Source of the DNA: Prorocentrum cordatum
Taxonomy: Eukaryota > Sar > Dinophyceae > Prorocentrales > Prorocentraceae
NCBI GenBank assembly: GCA_963575745.1
Contig: CAUYUJ010014607.1
Coordinates: forward strand, 220,001-284,000
Direction: 5' to 3'
DNA length: 64,000 nucleotides
In this document: positions 33,409-43,619 of the stretch, one piece after another
Position numbering within the stretch: the first letter of the stretch is position 1
Layout of the letters: each line of letters starts with the position of its first letter
Notes under the pieces: generated by a model
Told to the model about the DNA's origin: nothing
The model's database searches: none
What the model saw: only the letters and a program-made list of their open reading frames with translations
Position numbers and translations under genes: made by a program

Positions 33409-33758
33409 TTTAGGGTTTAGGGTTTAGGGTTTAGGGTTTAGGGTTTAGGGTTTAGGGTTTAGGGTTTAGGGTTTAGGGTTTAGGGTTTAGGGTTTAGGGT
33501 TTAGGGTTTAGGGTTTAGGGTTTAGGGTTTAGGGTTTAGGGTTTAGGGTTTAGGGTTTAGGGTTTAGGGTTTAGGGTTTAGGGTTTAGGGTTTAGGGTTT
33601 AGGGTTTAGGGTTTAGGGTTTAGGGTTTAGGGTTTAGGGTTTAGGGTTTAGGGTTTAGGGTTTAGGGTTTAGGGTTTAGGGTTTAGGGTTTAGGGTTTAG
33701 GGTTAGGGTTAGGGTTAGGTTTAGGGTTAGGGTAGGGTTAGGGTTTAGGGTTTAGGGT

Positions 33759-33789
<31 letters not shown>

Positions 33790-34075
33790 GTATGGTTTGT
33801 GTTGAGGGTTAAGGTTTAGGGTTAGGGTGAGGGTGAGGGTTTAGGGTTAGGGTTCGGGTTCGGGTTTAGGGTTAAGGTTTAGGGTTCAGGGTTTAGGGTT
33901 AGGGTTAAGGTTTAGGGTTAGGTCATAGGGTTTAGGGTTACGGTTAAGGTTTAGGGTTAGGGTTAGGGCTAGAGTTTAGGGTTAGGGTTAGGGTTAAGGA
34001 TTAGGGTGTAGGGGTTAGGGTTAGGGTTAGGGTTTAGGGTCAGGGTTTAGGGTGTAGGGTTTTGGGGGTTAGGGT

Positions 34076-34108
<33 letters not shown>

Positions 34109-34388
34109 TAGAGTTTAGGGCTAGGGTTTAGGGTTTAGGGTCAGGGTTGGGGTTGAGGTTAGGGTTTAGGGTTAGGGTTAGGGTTTAGGGTTTAGGGTGA
34201 GGGGTAGGGTTGGGGTTAGGGTGTAGGGATAGGGTTGAGGGTTAGGGTTAAGGGTTCAGGTTTAGAGCTTAGGTTAGGGCTAGGCTTAGTGTTAGGGTTT
34301 GGGGTCAGGGTTAGGTCTACGGTTAGGGTTTAGGCTTCGGGTTAGGGATTAAGGATTAGGGTTCAGGGTTTGGGTTAGAGGTTAGGGG
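33409..34388 (+). repeat. Interstitial telomere tract 3, perfect then degenerate
   Basis: About 42 essentially perfect TTTAGGG units (33409-33703) followed by about 680 bp of degenerate TTAGGG, TTTAGGG, TTCGGG and TGAGGG words decaying to the right. Same orientation as tracts 1 and 2. The graded decay suggests an old telomere-derived edge that became internal. Confidence 0.95.
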
Positions 34389-34462
34389 TTCGGGGGGGTC
34401 GGGGCGGGGGTGGTAGGGATGGGGTTCCGGAGCCGGGGCGCGAGCCGGGGAGCGAGGGGGGG

Positions 34463-34670
34463 GGGGGGGGGGGGGGGGGTTCGCCCGACGACGGTTCGGG
34501 AAAGGGGGGGGGGGGGGGGGTGCCGCCGACGACGGCTCGGGCAAGGGGGGGAGGGGGGGGGGGGGGGGTTCGCCGACGACGGCTCGGGCAAGGGGGGGGG
34601 GGGGGGGGTTGCGCGACCACGGCTCGGGCAAGGGGGGGGGGGGGGGGGGTTTCCGAACCCCCCCCCCCCT
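34463..34670 (-). repeat. Poly-G/poly-C cassette, right of telomeric region
   Basis: Four to five units of about 50 bp, each a long G-run followed by GCGACCACGGCTCGGGCAAG or GCCGACGACGGCTCGGGCAAG, closing with TTTCCGAA and a C-run. Read on the minus strand the first unit is AAAGG, G-run, TTCGGAAA, C-run, similar to 26172-26215 on the plus strand, so the two cassettes are in inverted orientation around the telomeric region. Confidence 0.75.
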
Positions 34671-34671
34671 T

Positions 34672-35150
34672 TGGGTGATCCAGCGGCGCGCCCTCGAAAA
34701 CCACCACGCCGCGCGAACATCGGAGGCCTCCAACTGCCGAGCGCTCGCCGAACGGCACCCAGCGACCCGCTCCAGGAATATACTCGGCTGCCTCCGCCCG
34801 AAGGACATGGCCGCCAGCGCCAGCACCTACAGCGTGGTAGACCACAACCGTTGGCCTCGGCCTGCCCGAGCACTGAAACCTGTTGGGCTCCGCGGGGGGG
34901 ACGCCACCAATGACCTCTGCAAGCATGTCGAACGTGGCTCCACCAGGTTGCGCATCGCCCGCGTCGTGCCAAAGACTCGTACGCCTGCGATGCCGGCGGC
35001 GATCTCCGCGATGAGGAGCTGCAATCTGCGCAGGAGCTCGCCGACCTCGACACCGAAGAAGATGTGCGCGTCTTCGCACAGGGCAGCAAGCAGGTTGTGC
35101 GTCTCCTCGAGCTGACCCTTGAGGCGTTTGATCTTGGCCTGCAGCTTTGC
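34672..35150 (-). pseudogene. Coiled-coil/kelch-like coding remnant
   Basis: On the minus strand, 35150-34908 reads AKLQAKIKRLKGQLEETH, NLLAALCEDAHIFFGVEV and GELLRRLQLLIAEIAAGI, a clear amphipathic coiled-coil. A second frame, 34943-34672, reads TFDMLAEVIGGVPPAEPN, PTVVVYHAVGAGAGGHVL and AEYIPGAGRWVPFGERSA. Its GG, Y and W are spaced as in a kelch blade (GG, nine residues, Y, six residues, W). The two frames overlap and differ by one phase, so there is a frameshift or an unrecognised splice. An upstream frame (35410-35160, FFVVEFEDGYGKPPERGG) may be another part. The sense strand runs into the poly-C cassette, giving a Pro-rich tail. Confidence 0.4.
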
Positions 35151-35463
35151 CCAAGCTGGTCCGCCAAGGCGCGCCCCCAGCCGCCCCTCTCAGGGGGCTT
35201 CCCGTAGCCATCCTCGAACTCCACAACAAAAAACACTCCAGTCGCGAAAGAGCGAGGGAAACATCGCTCAACACGCTTGAAACATGGGGGTCTCGCCCGC
35301 TGGTGGCGGCCAAAGCCAAGTGGCTGCGAACCTTTCTGCGCCTTCTCCTGGTCCTCCTGATCGTCCTGTTCTTTCCACTCCAGTTCCTGCTGCCAATTCC
35401 TGCTGCTCACCCGCCTCCTACTCCGCCTATGTACGCAGCTCCCCTTGCCCGATTGCGCATAAC

Positions 35464-35663
35464 TCGGCGGCGAGCCCTATGGGAATGCAGAGGGGGCAGG
35501 CCTTCTCAGAAGGCTCGGGAAGCCTCTAGATTTCTGAGACATGTCCTAAGCCTTCTCCCAATACACAAACGTCTTCTCAGAAAGACGGAGGGCTTCTGAC
35601 AAGCATTGTCGCCTTCTGAGAAGGCCTGTCCCTTGCCAATTCCCCCCCTAGGCGCGCCGCCAA
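35464..35663. mobile_element. IR-2 MITE-like element, copy c with duplication
   Basis: Exactly 200 bp from TCGGCGGCGAGCCCTATGGG to CCCTAGGCGCGCCGCCAA, flanked by the direct repeat ATAAC (35459-35463 and 35664-35668). Arms continue inward with GGGGGCAGGCCTTCTCAGAA and its complement GCCTTCTGAGAAGGCCTGTC. The interior is further CTTCTCAGAAAG and CTTCTGACAAG hairpin words. This is the best-preserved copy and supports transposition of the family. Confidence 0.8.
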
Positions 35664-35749
35664 ATAACACGATGTGCGTTAATTGAGTTCCATGTCTGCT
35701 ATGACACGCGTCCGCAGATGGGATGTCAGATAGGGCGCAAGCGCACCTA

Positions 35750-36310
35750 ACCTCTCCCTCGTCCCTTCCTCCTCCCCCTCCCCCTCCCTCCCGCCTCCTC
35801 CCTCCTCCCCCATCTCTCCCCCCCCTCTCTCCGGGGCCCTCCAGGACCCTCCCGCGCCTGGGACCCTCCAGGCAAGGTCCACGGCCCATTGCCACCAAGA
35901 CACCGTTCCCTCGTGCCAGACCAACGCTAGAACCGCGACGGTCCCTCCCCCAGCATCTCGAGCCAGAGTGGCTCCAGTGATGAGGATGGTGCTGATGATG
36001 GTATGGCGATTAGAAACACAAGGAAGATGGCAACGAGGATGGAGACGCCTCAGCCGAGGTGGACGAGGATGGAGACACGTCCGCCCGCCGAAGTGAACTC
36101 GTCGACGCCTTCGTGGCAGACTCGGCTGTGGACTAACGGGTGAGAGCAAGAGGGCCCAGCGCTGGGAGGAGGACGAGGAGGAGGAGCGGGATTAGGATGG
36201 GGGGGGGGGCCAGAGCGGGAGAGACAAGACGAGGGGAGGGTGGAGGGCGAGGGGGGGCAGTGTGAATCTGCGCAGAATGGCCCACGGGGTGTAATGCCCA
36301 ACGCCTTGCC
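35750..36310. other. Pyrimidine and purine tracts, no gene
   Basis: CCTCCC-rich tract (35755-35850), then GAGGATGGAGAC duplicated near 36030 and 36068, then a GGAGGAGGAGG/GGGGGG tract (36160-36260). Frames over these are compositional. Confidence 0.5.
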
Positions 36311-37192
36311 ACAGGCATGAGGGAAAACAGTAGGGGAACAGCTGTGTATGTTGCGTTGGGTAGGGAAGGTCAGCTGATCTCATTTGGCGGCCAGAACCGC
36401 GGCAGCATAGACAACCGCTCTGGCCCAGGCACTCTGCGACGCCCAGAGATTGCAGTGCCGCTGTTTGATGGCATGGTGAATGCCGTACGTTTTGTGTGCA
36501 TCCAAGATGGCCTCGGAGACGCTGCCGAGACAGCCAGGATGGCCCCAAGAGTGTCAAATTCACTCTCTTGGAGGCCTCTTGGGCCGTCTTAGGGGCCTTC
36601 GGGGCTGGCCCAAGAGGCCAAGGGTTCTTACAATGATATTCGGATTCTCACGGTTTCAATCTTCCGAGCGTCCGAGAATGACAAAAAGGCCCCCGCCCCA
36701 AGACCTGCCCAGGACGGCCTAACAGGGCCACAATAAAACCACAGGACGGCCCACGATAGGAGACGCCCCAAAGACGGGTCGAAAGAGGCCCAAAACGCTC
36801 CCAAGAAGCCCCGGCTTCCCCCCACAGCACGCTGGCAGACGAGTGTCCCGACAGCTTGGCTAACCTTACTAAGCAAAACGTTGGGCATAATAGGCCCAAC
36901 GATTTGCTACACAGCGTTTCCATCAAAGCATGGGGCCGCGGTGACTCGCAGTCGGCATGTTCGATAATGTGTAGCGCTATTTTTACGGTGCAATAAAAGG
37001 TATGATGCACAAGGCCCGGTGGCAGCGAGAAGTGTGGGGAATACCGAGGACCCACCCAGCGGCGACGGCGACGCAAAGTGCGGCGTTCAGGGGCGACGCA
37101 GAGTGCGGCGTTCACTGGCAGTGGGGAGCGCCAAGTGTGGTGACTGCCCAGGGCCCAGCCTGGCGACGGCAACTAAAAGACGAGGCATCTGG
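36311..37192. other. Mostly unique sequence, no gene recognised
   Basis: Contains GGAGGCCTCTTGGGCC and its approximate inverse GGCCCAAGAGGCC (36570-36620), CCAGGACGGCCTAACAGGGC, and a three-part GGCGACGGCGACGCAAAGTG / GGCGACGCAGAGTG repeat (37060-37110). None of the overlapping short frames has a recognisable domain. Confidence 0.35.
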
Positions 37193-37199
37193 GGCAAGC

Positions 37200-37997
37200 T
37201 TTAAGTCAGGCGTGTCCACCTACAGGGGGATGTTCGATGAAAAATGAAAAATTATCCCAGTGCGACCCTACCTAGGAGTTGGAACCCCTAGGAAAGCAAT
37301 ATTAGTAGTAACAGTAACGCTAAGCTAAAGCTAAGCTAAAGCTAAGCTAAAGCTAAGCTAAAGCTAAGCCACAGCTAAGCTAAAGTTAAGCTAAAGCTAA
37401 GCTAAAGCTAAGCTAAAGCTAAGCTACAGCTAAGCTAAAGCTAAGCTAAGCTAAAGCTAAGCTAAAGTTGAGCAACAGCGAAGCTAATGCTAAGCTACAG
37501 CTAAGCTAAAGCTAAGCTAAGCTAAGCTAAAGCTAAACTAAAGCTAAGCTAAAGCTAAGCTAAAGCTAAGCTAAAGCTAAGCTAAAGCTAAGCTACAGCT
37601 AAGCTCAAGCTAAGCTAAAGCTAAGCTAAAGCTAAGCTAAACGCTAAGCTAAACGCTAAGCGAAAAGCTAAGCGAAACGCTAAGCGAAGCGCTAAGCTAA
37701 AGCTAAGCTACAGCTAAGCTAAAGCTAAGCTAAAGCTAAGCTAAAACTAAAGCTAAAGCTAAAGCTCCCAAGGGACTGGGGGGAACCGCTCCCAGGGGGC
37801 CAGGGGAACCGCCCGGGGCGTGTTACACTGCCCGGCCCCTTTAAGCTAAGAGAGTAAGAACCCTTCTAGGCAGAGCCTAGGTAGGGAATAACTCAAAACA
37901 TACTCCAAAATGGTCAAAAAGTACTCAAAAATAATCCCCCGAATGCATTTTGACTATTTTTGGATATTCCCCCTGTAGAGGGACAGGCCCGACTTAA
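37200..37997. mobile_element. IR-6 long element enclosing a satellite
   Basis: About 798 bp with ends TTTAAGTCAGGCGTGTCC and GGGACAGGCCCGACTTAA, continuing inward as ACCTACAGGGGGA and TCCCCCTGTAGAG. A second inner pair CCCTACCTAGG (37266) and CCTAGGTAGGG (37876) is also inverted. The direct repeat GGCAAGC lies on both sides (37193-37199 and 37998-38004), as a target duplication would. The core is an AAGCTA satellite. The short relative at 61470-61623 has the same ends without satellite. Confidence 0.8.
37318..37768. repeat. AAGCTAAGCTA satellite inside IR-6
   Basis: About 40 units of 10-12 bp (AAGCTAAGCT, AAGCTA) with variants CAGCTAAGC, AACGCTAAG and AAGTTAAG. Because AGCT is self-complementary the array can fold on itself. 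Confidence 0.95.
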
Positions 37998-38004
37998 GGC
38001 AAGC

Positions 38005-38800
38005 CCTACAGTCGAAACTTGGCCACAGAAAATGGGGCTTCGCCGACGGCCCCGAGCCCCATGGAGATATCCAAAACGACGAGCATCGCAAGAGGGAGAA
38101 CCGAGACACGAAGAACGTAAAGTGCGCCTACAAAGCTTGCGTTGCTCTGACTCCTCGTGCCAGCCGTGCAGCACAAACAAAGAGCCATAGGTACAAACCT
38201 TATTTGAGAATCGTCCTCGCGTCGCGGACTCGATCGTCAGCTCCCCGCCGGGGAGCTACTGCCCGAACCCCTGAGGTAAAACCCACGCGCGCCACGCCAG
38301 ATCGCCAACGACCGTGTCGTCTCATCAATGACATCTGACCCGAAATGGGCCACTCACCCAGCGTCGATCTGTGCGCATGAGTAGCACGCCGCCTACGAAC
38401 TCTGCCGCGAGCCGCGCGCACGCAGCGAAAGCGCGACGCACACCGCACCCTCAAGAGGCAAGAACAAAGACATCGTACCGCGCCACACGCGCAGTGACAT
38501 CGTGACAGCCAAAAGAAAGACGCGTGCGGCGCGTGAACGAAGAAAATGCGCGCGAAATCAGCGCGGAAGGCAAGCGTGCACACGCTCGCAAAAACAGACG
38601 CGAACCGTAGATTCCGCGAGAACGCCTCCACGGAGAACTGTGCACTCCTACCCGAAGTGCCGCTATCTAAAAAACGAGGGCAAACTCATGCGAGCCAATC
38701 CACGGTAATGCAACGCTGACGAACGGCAGAGATAAGCGAAAACAGCGCCGCGCTACCCGCGGCACCCCTTCAAAGAGAAGACCCCGACGACGAGCTGGCA
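38005..38800. other. Unique sequence, no gene recognised
   Basis: Non-repetitive, moderately GC-rich. Both strands carry frames of 60-140 codons without a recognisable domain. Basic, Arg-rich translations are likely compositional. Confidence 0.35.
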
Positions 38801-38889
38801 ACGATGCAGCATGCAAAACATACGCCATGCACTAATCGTCTGGCGTTTCGCCTCTGCGGGTGAGCCCGCCCCGACCAATGCAAGAACGC

Positions 38890-38965
38890 TGCGGAAGAGG
38901 AGGAGGAGGAGGAGGAGGAAGAGGAGGAGGAGGAGGAAGGAGACGGAAGAGGATGGAGAGAACGA
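38890..38965. repeat. GGA/GAA purine array
   Basis: AGGAGGAGG triplets. Arg/Gly/Glu frames on plus and Ser/Leu frames on minus are artefacts. Confidence 0.85.
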
Positions 38966-39113
38966 GGAGGAGAGGAGGCACAGGAGCGGCGCCGCCAGCG
39001 GGGCGCGGTCTCGATACCTCACAGAACGGGTACCACTCCGAAAGACGGCTCCTAGCATCCCACCCTCAACGGGCAAGTTTGTTTTATCCTCGTGCCTGGG
39101 GAAATCAAGCACT

Positions 39114-39242
39114 GATACCGCCACTCCCCAAACCTCTCCCGGGGCGCGTTCTGACCCGGATTTCGAGGCGGACCCAGCGGTGGCGACGAGGGCCTCCCAG
39201 GAGGCCCAAAAAGGGGACAACGAGGGAAGGGCAGCGGCATCG
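39114..39242. mobile_element. IR-5 MITE-like element, copy B
   Basis: Ends GATACCGCCACTCCCC and GGGCAGCGGCATC are inverted relatives. The interior has GGGGCGCGTTCTGACCC, TTTCGAGGCG and GTGGCGACGAGGGCCTCCCA. It lies just left of DR-4 copy 1. Confidence 0.7.
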
Positions 39243-39370
39243 GCACAATTCCTCCTCCGGTCTTCGCGCGCTGCCCTGCCACTCGGGGCCCGCCGCCGCA
39301 GACAGACCTCGGGAGCGGAGCCTTCGACTTCGACGCCGCTCCTCTCATCCCGCCCCTTTCCCGGCACTAC

Positions 39371-39530
39371 TGACCCGAGCCAATGCAAGCCCCGGTCAGC
39401 CAAGTCAAGATCCTGCAGGATCCTGCACGCCGAGCCGGGCCAGTGCAGCCCTGGCACTGCAGGATCCTGCAAGATCCAGCGCTCTGGCGGACCTCCGTCT
39501 GCATTGACCCCCGTCTCAAGGCTCCCGGCT
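39371..39530 (+). repeat. Dispersed repeat DR-4, copy 1
   Basis: Contains GATCCTGCAGGATCCTGCA, CTGCAGGATCCTGCAAGATC and TTGACCCCCGTCTC, matching 63305-63455 in the same order. CCTGCAGG and GGATCC words make short palindromes. 39531-40310 after it holds nothing I can support. Confidence 0.6.
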
Positions 39531-40319
39531 CCTCTCATCCCGTCCCGTCCCGGCCCCTCCCCCACCGTCTCTGGTGGTGGCCTCGGGGAAAGGGGAGGCC
39601 CTGCTCCAGTGCACCCAGGGGCCCGAGGCACTGGCAGGGGCAAGCAGGCACACTGGCGCGTCCAGTCTCGCCTTCTTCCCCTCTCTCCTCCCCTCCCCCT
39701 GCGAATCATGCTGCTGCTGGCCCCTCCTCAAGAGAGACCGTCGCCCAAAGACACACACAAAGGCAGGAGGCAGTTTGCGGGATCGCTCGGCGCCTCTGGC
39801 ATCGCCTTCTTTCGCTTGCATATAGGCGCCGTAGAGCAATAACCTGTCCAAAGTGGCCGATGTGAGCGATACCCTTGCATCCCCCTTGACATCGCTAGTC
39901 ATACCAAGCGCAATGCCGACCAAAGCGTCGCTCGCCGCCCCGTCCCACCTCCACTGCGTTCCCTCGATCTGGACATGCTACTATATCTGCTCGCTCTTCT
40001 GCTGCCTGATCCGCAAATGCATGAAAGTGCAGTGCGGCAGTGTAGAGCGCAATCACAGCTGTGGCGGGAGGAGGAAGGTATGGGCATGGCAGCGAGAAAT
40101 TCAGGAGTGCGTTAGTCTGGGTGTTCGTTGAGTGTGGGGGGGGGGGGAATCCAACGTGGAGTGCAGAAACGTGCAGCACCTTTCGCGCACCGTTTGGGCC
40201 CGCAGTGGCAATTCAGAGACCGTTCAGAGCCGCTGTAGGCGTTACTGCGATCCTCAGGCTTTCCTGCGATCCTCGACCCCCCAACGTTGGCTGCCCCACC
40301 GTTACCGTCCGCCCGATTC

Positions 40320-41070
40320 ATCACCGTAGCTATCACCATCATTGTTGTCATCAGCGGAAGGAGGAGGGTGAGGAGGAGAGGGAGGAGGAGGATGAGGATG
40401 GGGAGGATGATGATGATGATGAGGGGAAAGAAGACGAGGAGAGTTGCCCCCCCATTGCCGTGCGCCCGGTGGATCGCCGTGGGCAGAACTATCACCACCA
40501 TGGGTGTCACCACCACGATCATCACCATCCGTCGCTGCTGACGAACGCCGCTCGGCACGCACAGCTTGAACGTCTCGCTGCATCATCACCACCACTATCA
40601 CCTGCAAGCAACACCACCGTCATCATTGTTGTTTCCATCGTCAGTGGACTCATGCGAGAACTGCCGATACATACAGAATATAGTATGTTTGTGTATTACT
40701 GATGTGTTGGATTCGTGTAGCCAACATCGCCATCGAATTGCACCACTTGAGGTACACGGGTGCTCAGACTCCCAAAGCGACCGCAGACATTACACGGCCC
40801 AGTGGTGTCAAGCCCGTCACACGAGTCAGGAATCGGCGGCGCAGGGCACTGGCTTCCCCTGCCCAAGCTGCGGGATCATCACCGTGATCGTCGCCGCAAC
40901 CTCATCACCGTGATCGTCACCATAACCATACCAACTCGGCACCATTACCATCATCATTGGCATCACCATCGTCATCATCATCACGACCGCTGTTCGTACT
41001 CACGGTTGGCAACAATGGCACTGCCCACATCAAATCACATGTCACCATCATCGTCGTCAACATCAACATC
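40320..41070. repeat. Interrupted CAT/CAC and GAGGAT tracts
   Basis: Patches of CATCACC, GAGGAGGAGGATGAGGATG (40370-40440) and CATCATCACGACC, separated by non-repetitive sequence. No supported gene. Confidence 0.6.
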
Positions 41071-41694
41071 GTCGTTCTCGGAATCGGCATCGCCGTTACG
41101 TTGGAAACACCGCGTAATAATCAAGATACTCGCTTTCACTAATTACCTGCGCCACTATCTGCTCCCAATACACCTCCCTGGCCACCCCTCCCACTTGATC
41201 TCTTGAGGCGTCGAATCCTTCAACTTTCTGACTGCCTTGGCGCAACCGTTGCGCGAATGCGTCGCGCAAATGACTGCAGGGCCTCTACACAAAGATAACC
41301 AGAAACAAGCAACGACTACGTAGAGCTGAGCGCGCTTGGCGTGGCTCAATCGCTCGGCGTGTCCCCTGCTTCCGCCTCTTCCCCCCTCCTCCTCTTCCGT
41401 CCTGTCGACGACCCTCCTCCTCCCCCACACCCCCATGCCCTTTTTTTCGCCTCCTCCTCCTCCTCATCCTTGTCCTCCCCCCTCTTCCTCCTCAACATCG
41501 TGTTGCCTGGCATGGCATATGACGAATGGCATAGCCTAGCACTGCGTAGCATAGCATCTCCCACAACACTATACATACAAACGCGTATTTAGCATAGCAA
41601 CGCATGGCAACATATATGTGCAATTGTCACGCATGGTGTGCCAAAATTGTATGAAGCCGGCGCGGTCCCAGGTAGGGGGACACTTTCTATGGTT

Positions 41695-41950
41695 CCATGG
41701 CATGGTCGCATTCCTTGGAATTGCTTGGCGTTGCTTCGCGTTGCTTGGCGTTGCTTGACGTTGCTTTGCATTTCTCGGCGTTGCTTTGCATTGCTTCGCA
41801 TTGCTTGGCGTTGCTTGGCGTTGTTCGGCATTGGTTGGCGTTGATTGGCGTCGTTACTTGAACATTGTGGGGCGTTACTTGGCATCGCTTGGTATCGCTT
41901 GTTGTCGCTTGGCATTGCTTGGAATTGCTTACCATTGCTTCCGGAAGTAA
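41695..41950 (+). repeat. TTGCTTGGCG decamer array
   Basis: About 25 units of roughly 10 bp (TTGCTTGGCG, TTGCTTCGCG, TTGCTTTGCA, ATCGCTTGG). A related GCATAGCAACGCATGGCA word cluster lies at 41520-41610. The periodic frame on minus (Gln/Ala/Asn/Lys-rich) is an artefact. Confidence 0.85.
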
Positions 41951-41984
41951 GACTAAACAACTGGAGGAACTCAGTACAAAAACA

Positions 41985-42235
41985 AGATCAAGCAACCCCG
42001 GGATGCGGTGAAGAAACAAAACCAAACAACTCCGAGAAACGCCAGAATACAGAAATGAAACCAAATCAAACCAGGGAACCGCCACTGTAAGGAAACCAGG
42101 CCAAGCAACCCCGAGAAATGCCACTGTAAAACAAAGCTGAGGAAACCAAAAACCACTGCAAGGAAACAAAACCACGGAACCCCGAGGAGCACCACTGGAA
42201 GAAAACAAGACCAAGGAACCTCGAGCAACGCTGGC
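41985..42235 (+). repeat. ~40-bp tandem array
   Basis: Five to six diverged units with AAACAAAACCA, AGCAACCCCGAGAAATGCCA and CTGTAAGGAAACCA words. The periodic minus frame (Trp-Phe-Cys-Phe-like) is an artefact. Confidence 0.75.
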
Positions 42236-42409
42236 TGGCGCAGGCCTCGCACCCACTGGTTCTTCAAAATCAGATAAGAAAGCTGTAGGCAAGCCAGCAT
42301 CGGGAACAGGACGCACATCTACATCATATAGTTCAGCCGAGCGGTTGTATTGTCTTCGCATGCTTGCATGTACTCGGATGCAGCAGGGCTGCTGCATCGA
42401 ATTCGCCAT

Positions 42410-42620
42410 GTACTGGTGCTGCGCTAATTGTGCAATGCTGCTGCGTTTGCACAGCTCAGCATCGCGCTTGCATTGCGTTTGCACCATGTTTGCATAAAGT
42501 TGTCTTGTACCGCATTGCTTGCGCATTGCGTTTGGAGTGTTCCTGTATTGCATGTGGATTGCGTTCCTTTTGCGCTACTGTCCAGCGCATAGCGTTCGCA
42601 CTTTCTTCCCTGCTAAGTTG
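42410..42620. repeat. TTGCATTGCGTTTGCA-like degenerate repeat
   Basis: GCATTGCGTTTGCACC, GTTTGCATAAAG, GCGCATTGCGTTTGGAGTG and similar words recur at about 20-40 bp spacing. 42621-43148 after it holds nothing recognised. Confidence 0.5.
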
Positions 42621-43148
42621 TTACACCTAGGGGTTATTACTTGGGTTATCAGGGACTCGCCCAATTGGGCGCCGTCGATAATTCCCGCCCGATGATATAT
42701 GGCCGTTCGCGTTTAGTGCTCTGTGGCTGGTGCCCGATCCTTCGCCTGCTGGGCGCACTCGGCCATTCCCGCTCCGTGCGTGCTCCATGTCTGGTGCCCA
42801 GAGCTTGGCCTGCTAGGCGCGGTGGACCGTTCGGGCCTGGTCCTCAATGCCCGATCGCGCTTGTCGCTCTGTGGCTGTTGCCCTATGCTTGCTCTGCTCG
42901 TTGCCTTCGGTCGCTCCAGGATTACAACTACTTCTCCTTATGCGGCCATGACTAGACACACTTACTTACCCATCGGTCGGAAGAAGTGGGTCCAAGCATT
43001 CACTACGAAGGCGTTGAACATATATTGGGCTTCTACTGCCCCCCTGAAGAAGAGGAAAGAGGGAGGAAAGCTGACAACTTCTTGAGGTAGGAAGGCGACT
43101 AGCGTGCATAAGAATCTGGAATACAAATATACATAATTTCAGCGTCCG

Positions 43149-43344
43149 GTGAGTACGAATGTGAGGTCCAAAATATCCCGAATACTATTGTTGCGCGATC
43201 GCCTTGCCATCACACCGGGGCATGTTGTTGCCCAAGCGATTCAGTCATACAAATTCGGGGCCACACGCACACATGCACGTGCTCAGGAAGTTGGAGAGGG
43301 CGTGATCCACCGCCGCTTTACTGTGGAAAATTGCCAGCCCAGGG
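43149..43344 (+). CDS. Weak candidate exon left of CCACTGTCCC array
   Basis: The plus frame reads NVRSKISRILLLRDRLAI, TPGHVVAQAIQSYKFGA, and HRRFTVENCQP before entering C-runs. Non-repetitive and balanced. No start, stop or splice site is fixed and no family recognised. The Pro-rich continuation is tract-derived. Confidence 0.2.
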
Positions 43345-43348
43345 GTCG

Positions 43349-43584
43349 CCCCCCCCCCTCCGAAAATCCCCCTCCCCCCCTGCTGGAACCCCCCCCCTCC
43401 CTCCCCCCCCCTCCCCCGGCAAAACCCCCCCCTCCCCTAACCCCTCCCCCCCCCCCCCCCCCTCGAAAACCGGGGGGGTCACTACCGGTTCGAACCCCCC
43501 CCCCCCCCCCCCTGAAAACCGGGGGGGGTCACTACCGGTTCGAACCCCCCCCCCCCCCCCTACCGGTTCCAACCCCCCCCCCCC
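43349..43584 (+). repeat. G/C-run cassette, left of CCACTGTCCC array
   Basis: C-runs followed by two units of CTCGAAAACCGGGGGGGTC + ACTACCGGTTCGAA + C-run (about 43463-43500 and 43515-43550). Core TTCGAA between G-bearing and C-run parts. Confidence 0.85.
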
Positions 43585-43619
43585 ACGCACCGCCAGCAAA
43601 CGACTCCCGGTCCCTACCA

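Noticed and set aside
35203-35222. CCGTAGCCATCCTCGAACTC as a possible dinoflagellate spliced-leader sequence
   Set aside because: Only the first ~10 bases match the known leader CCGTAGCCATTTTGGCTCAAG; the remainder does not, and the complement is part of a plausible coding frame.
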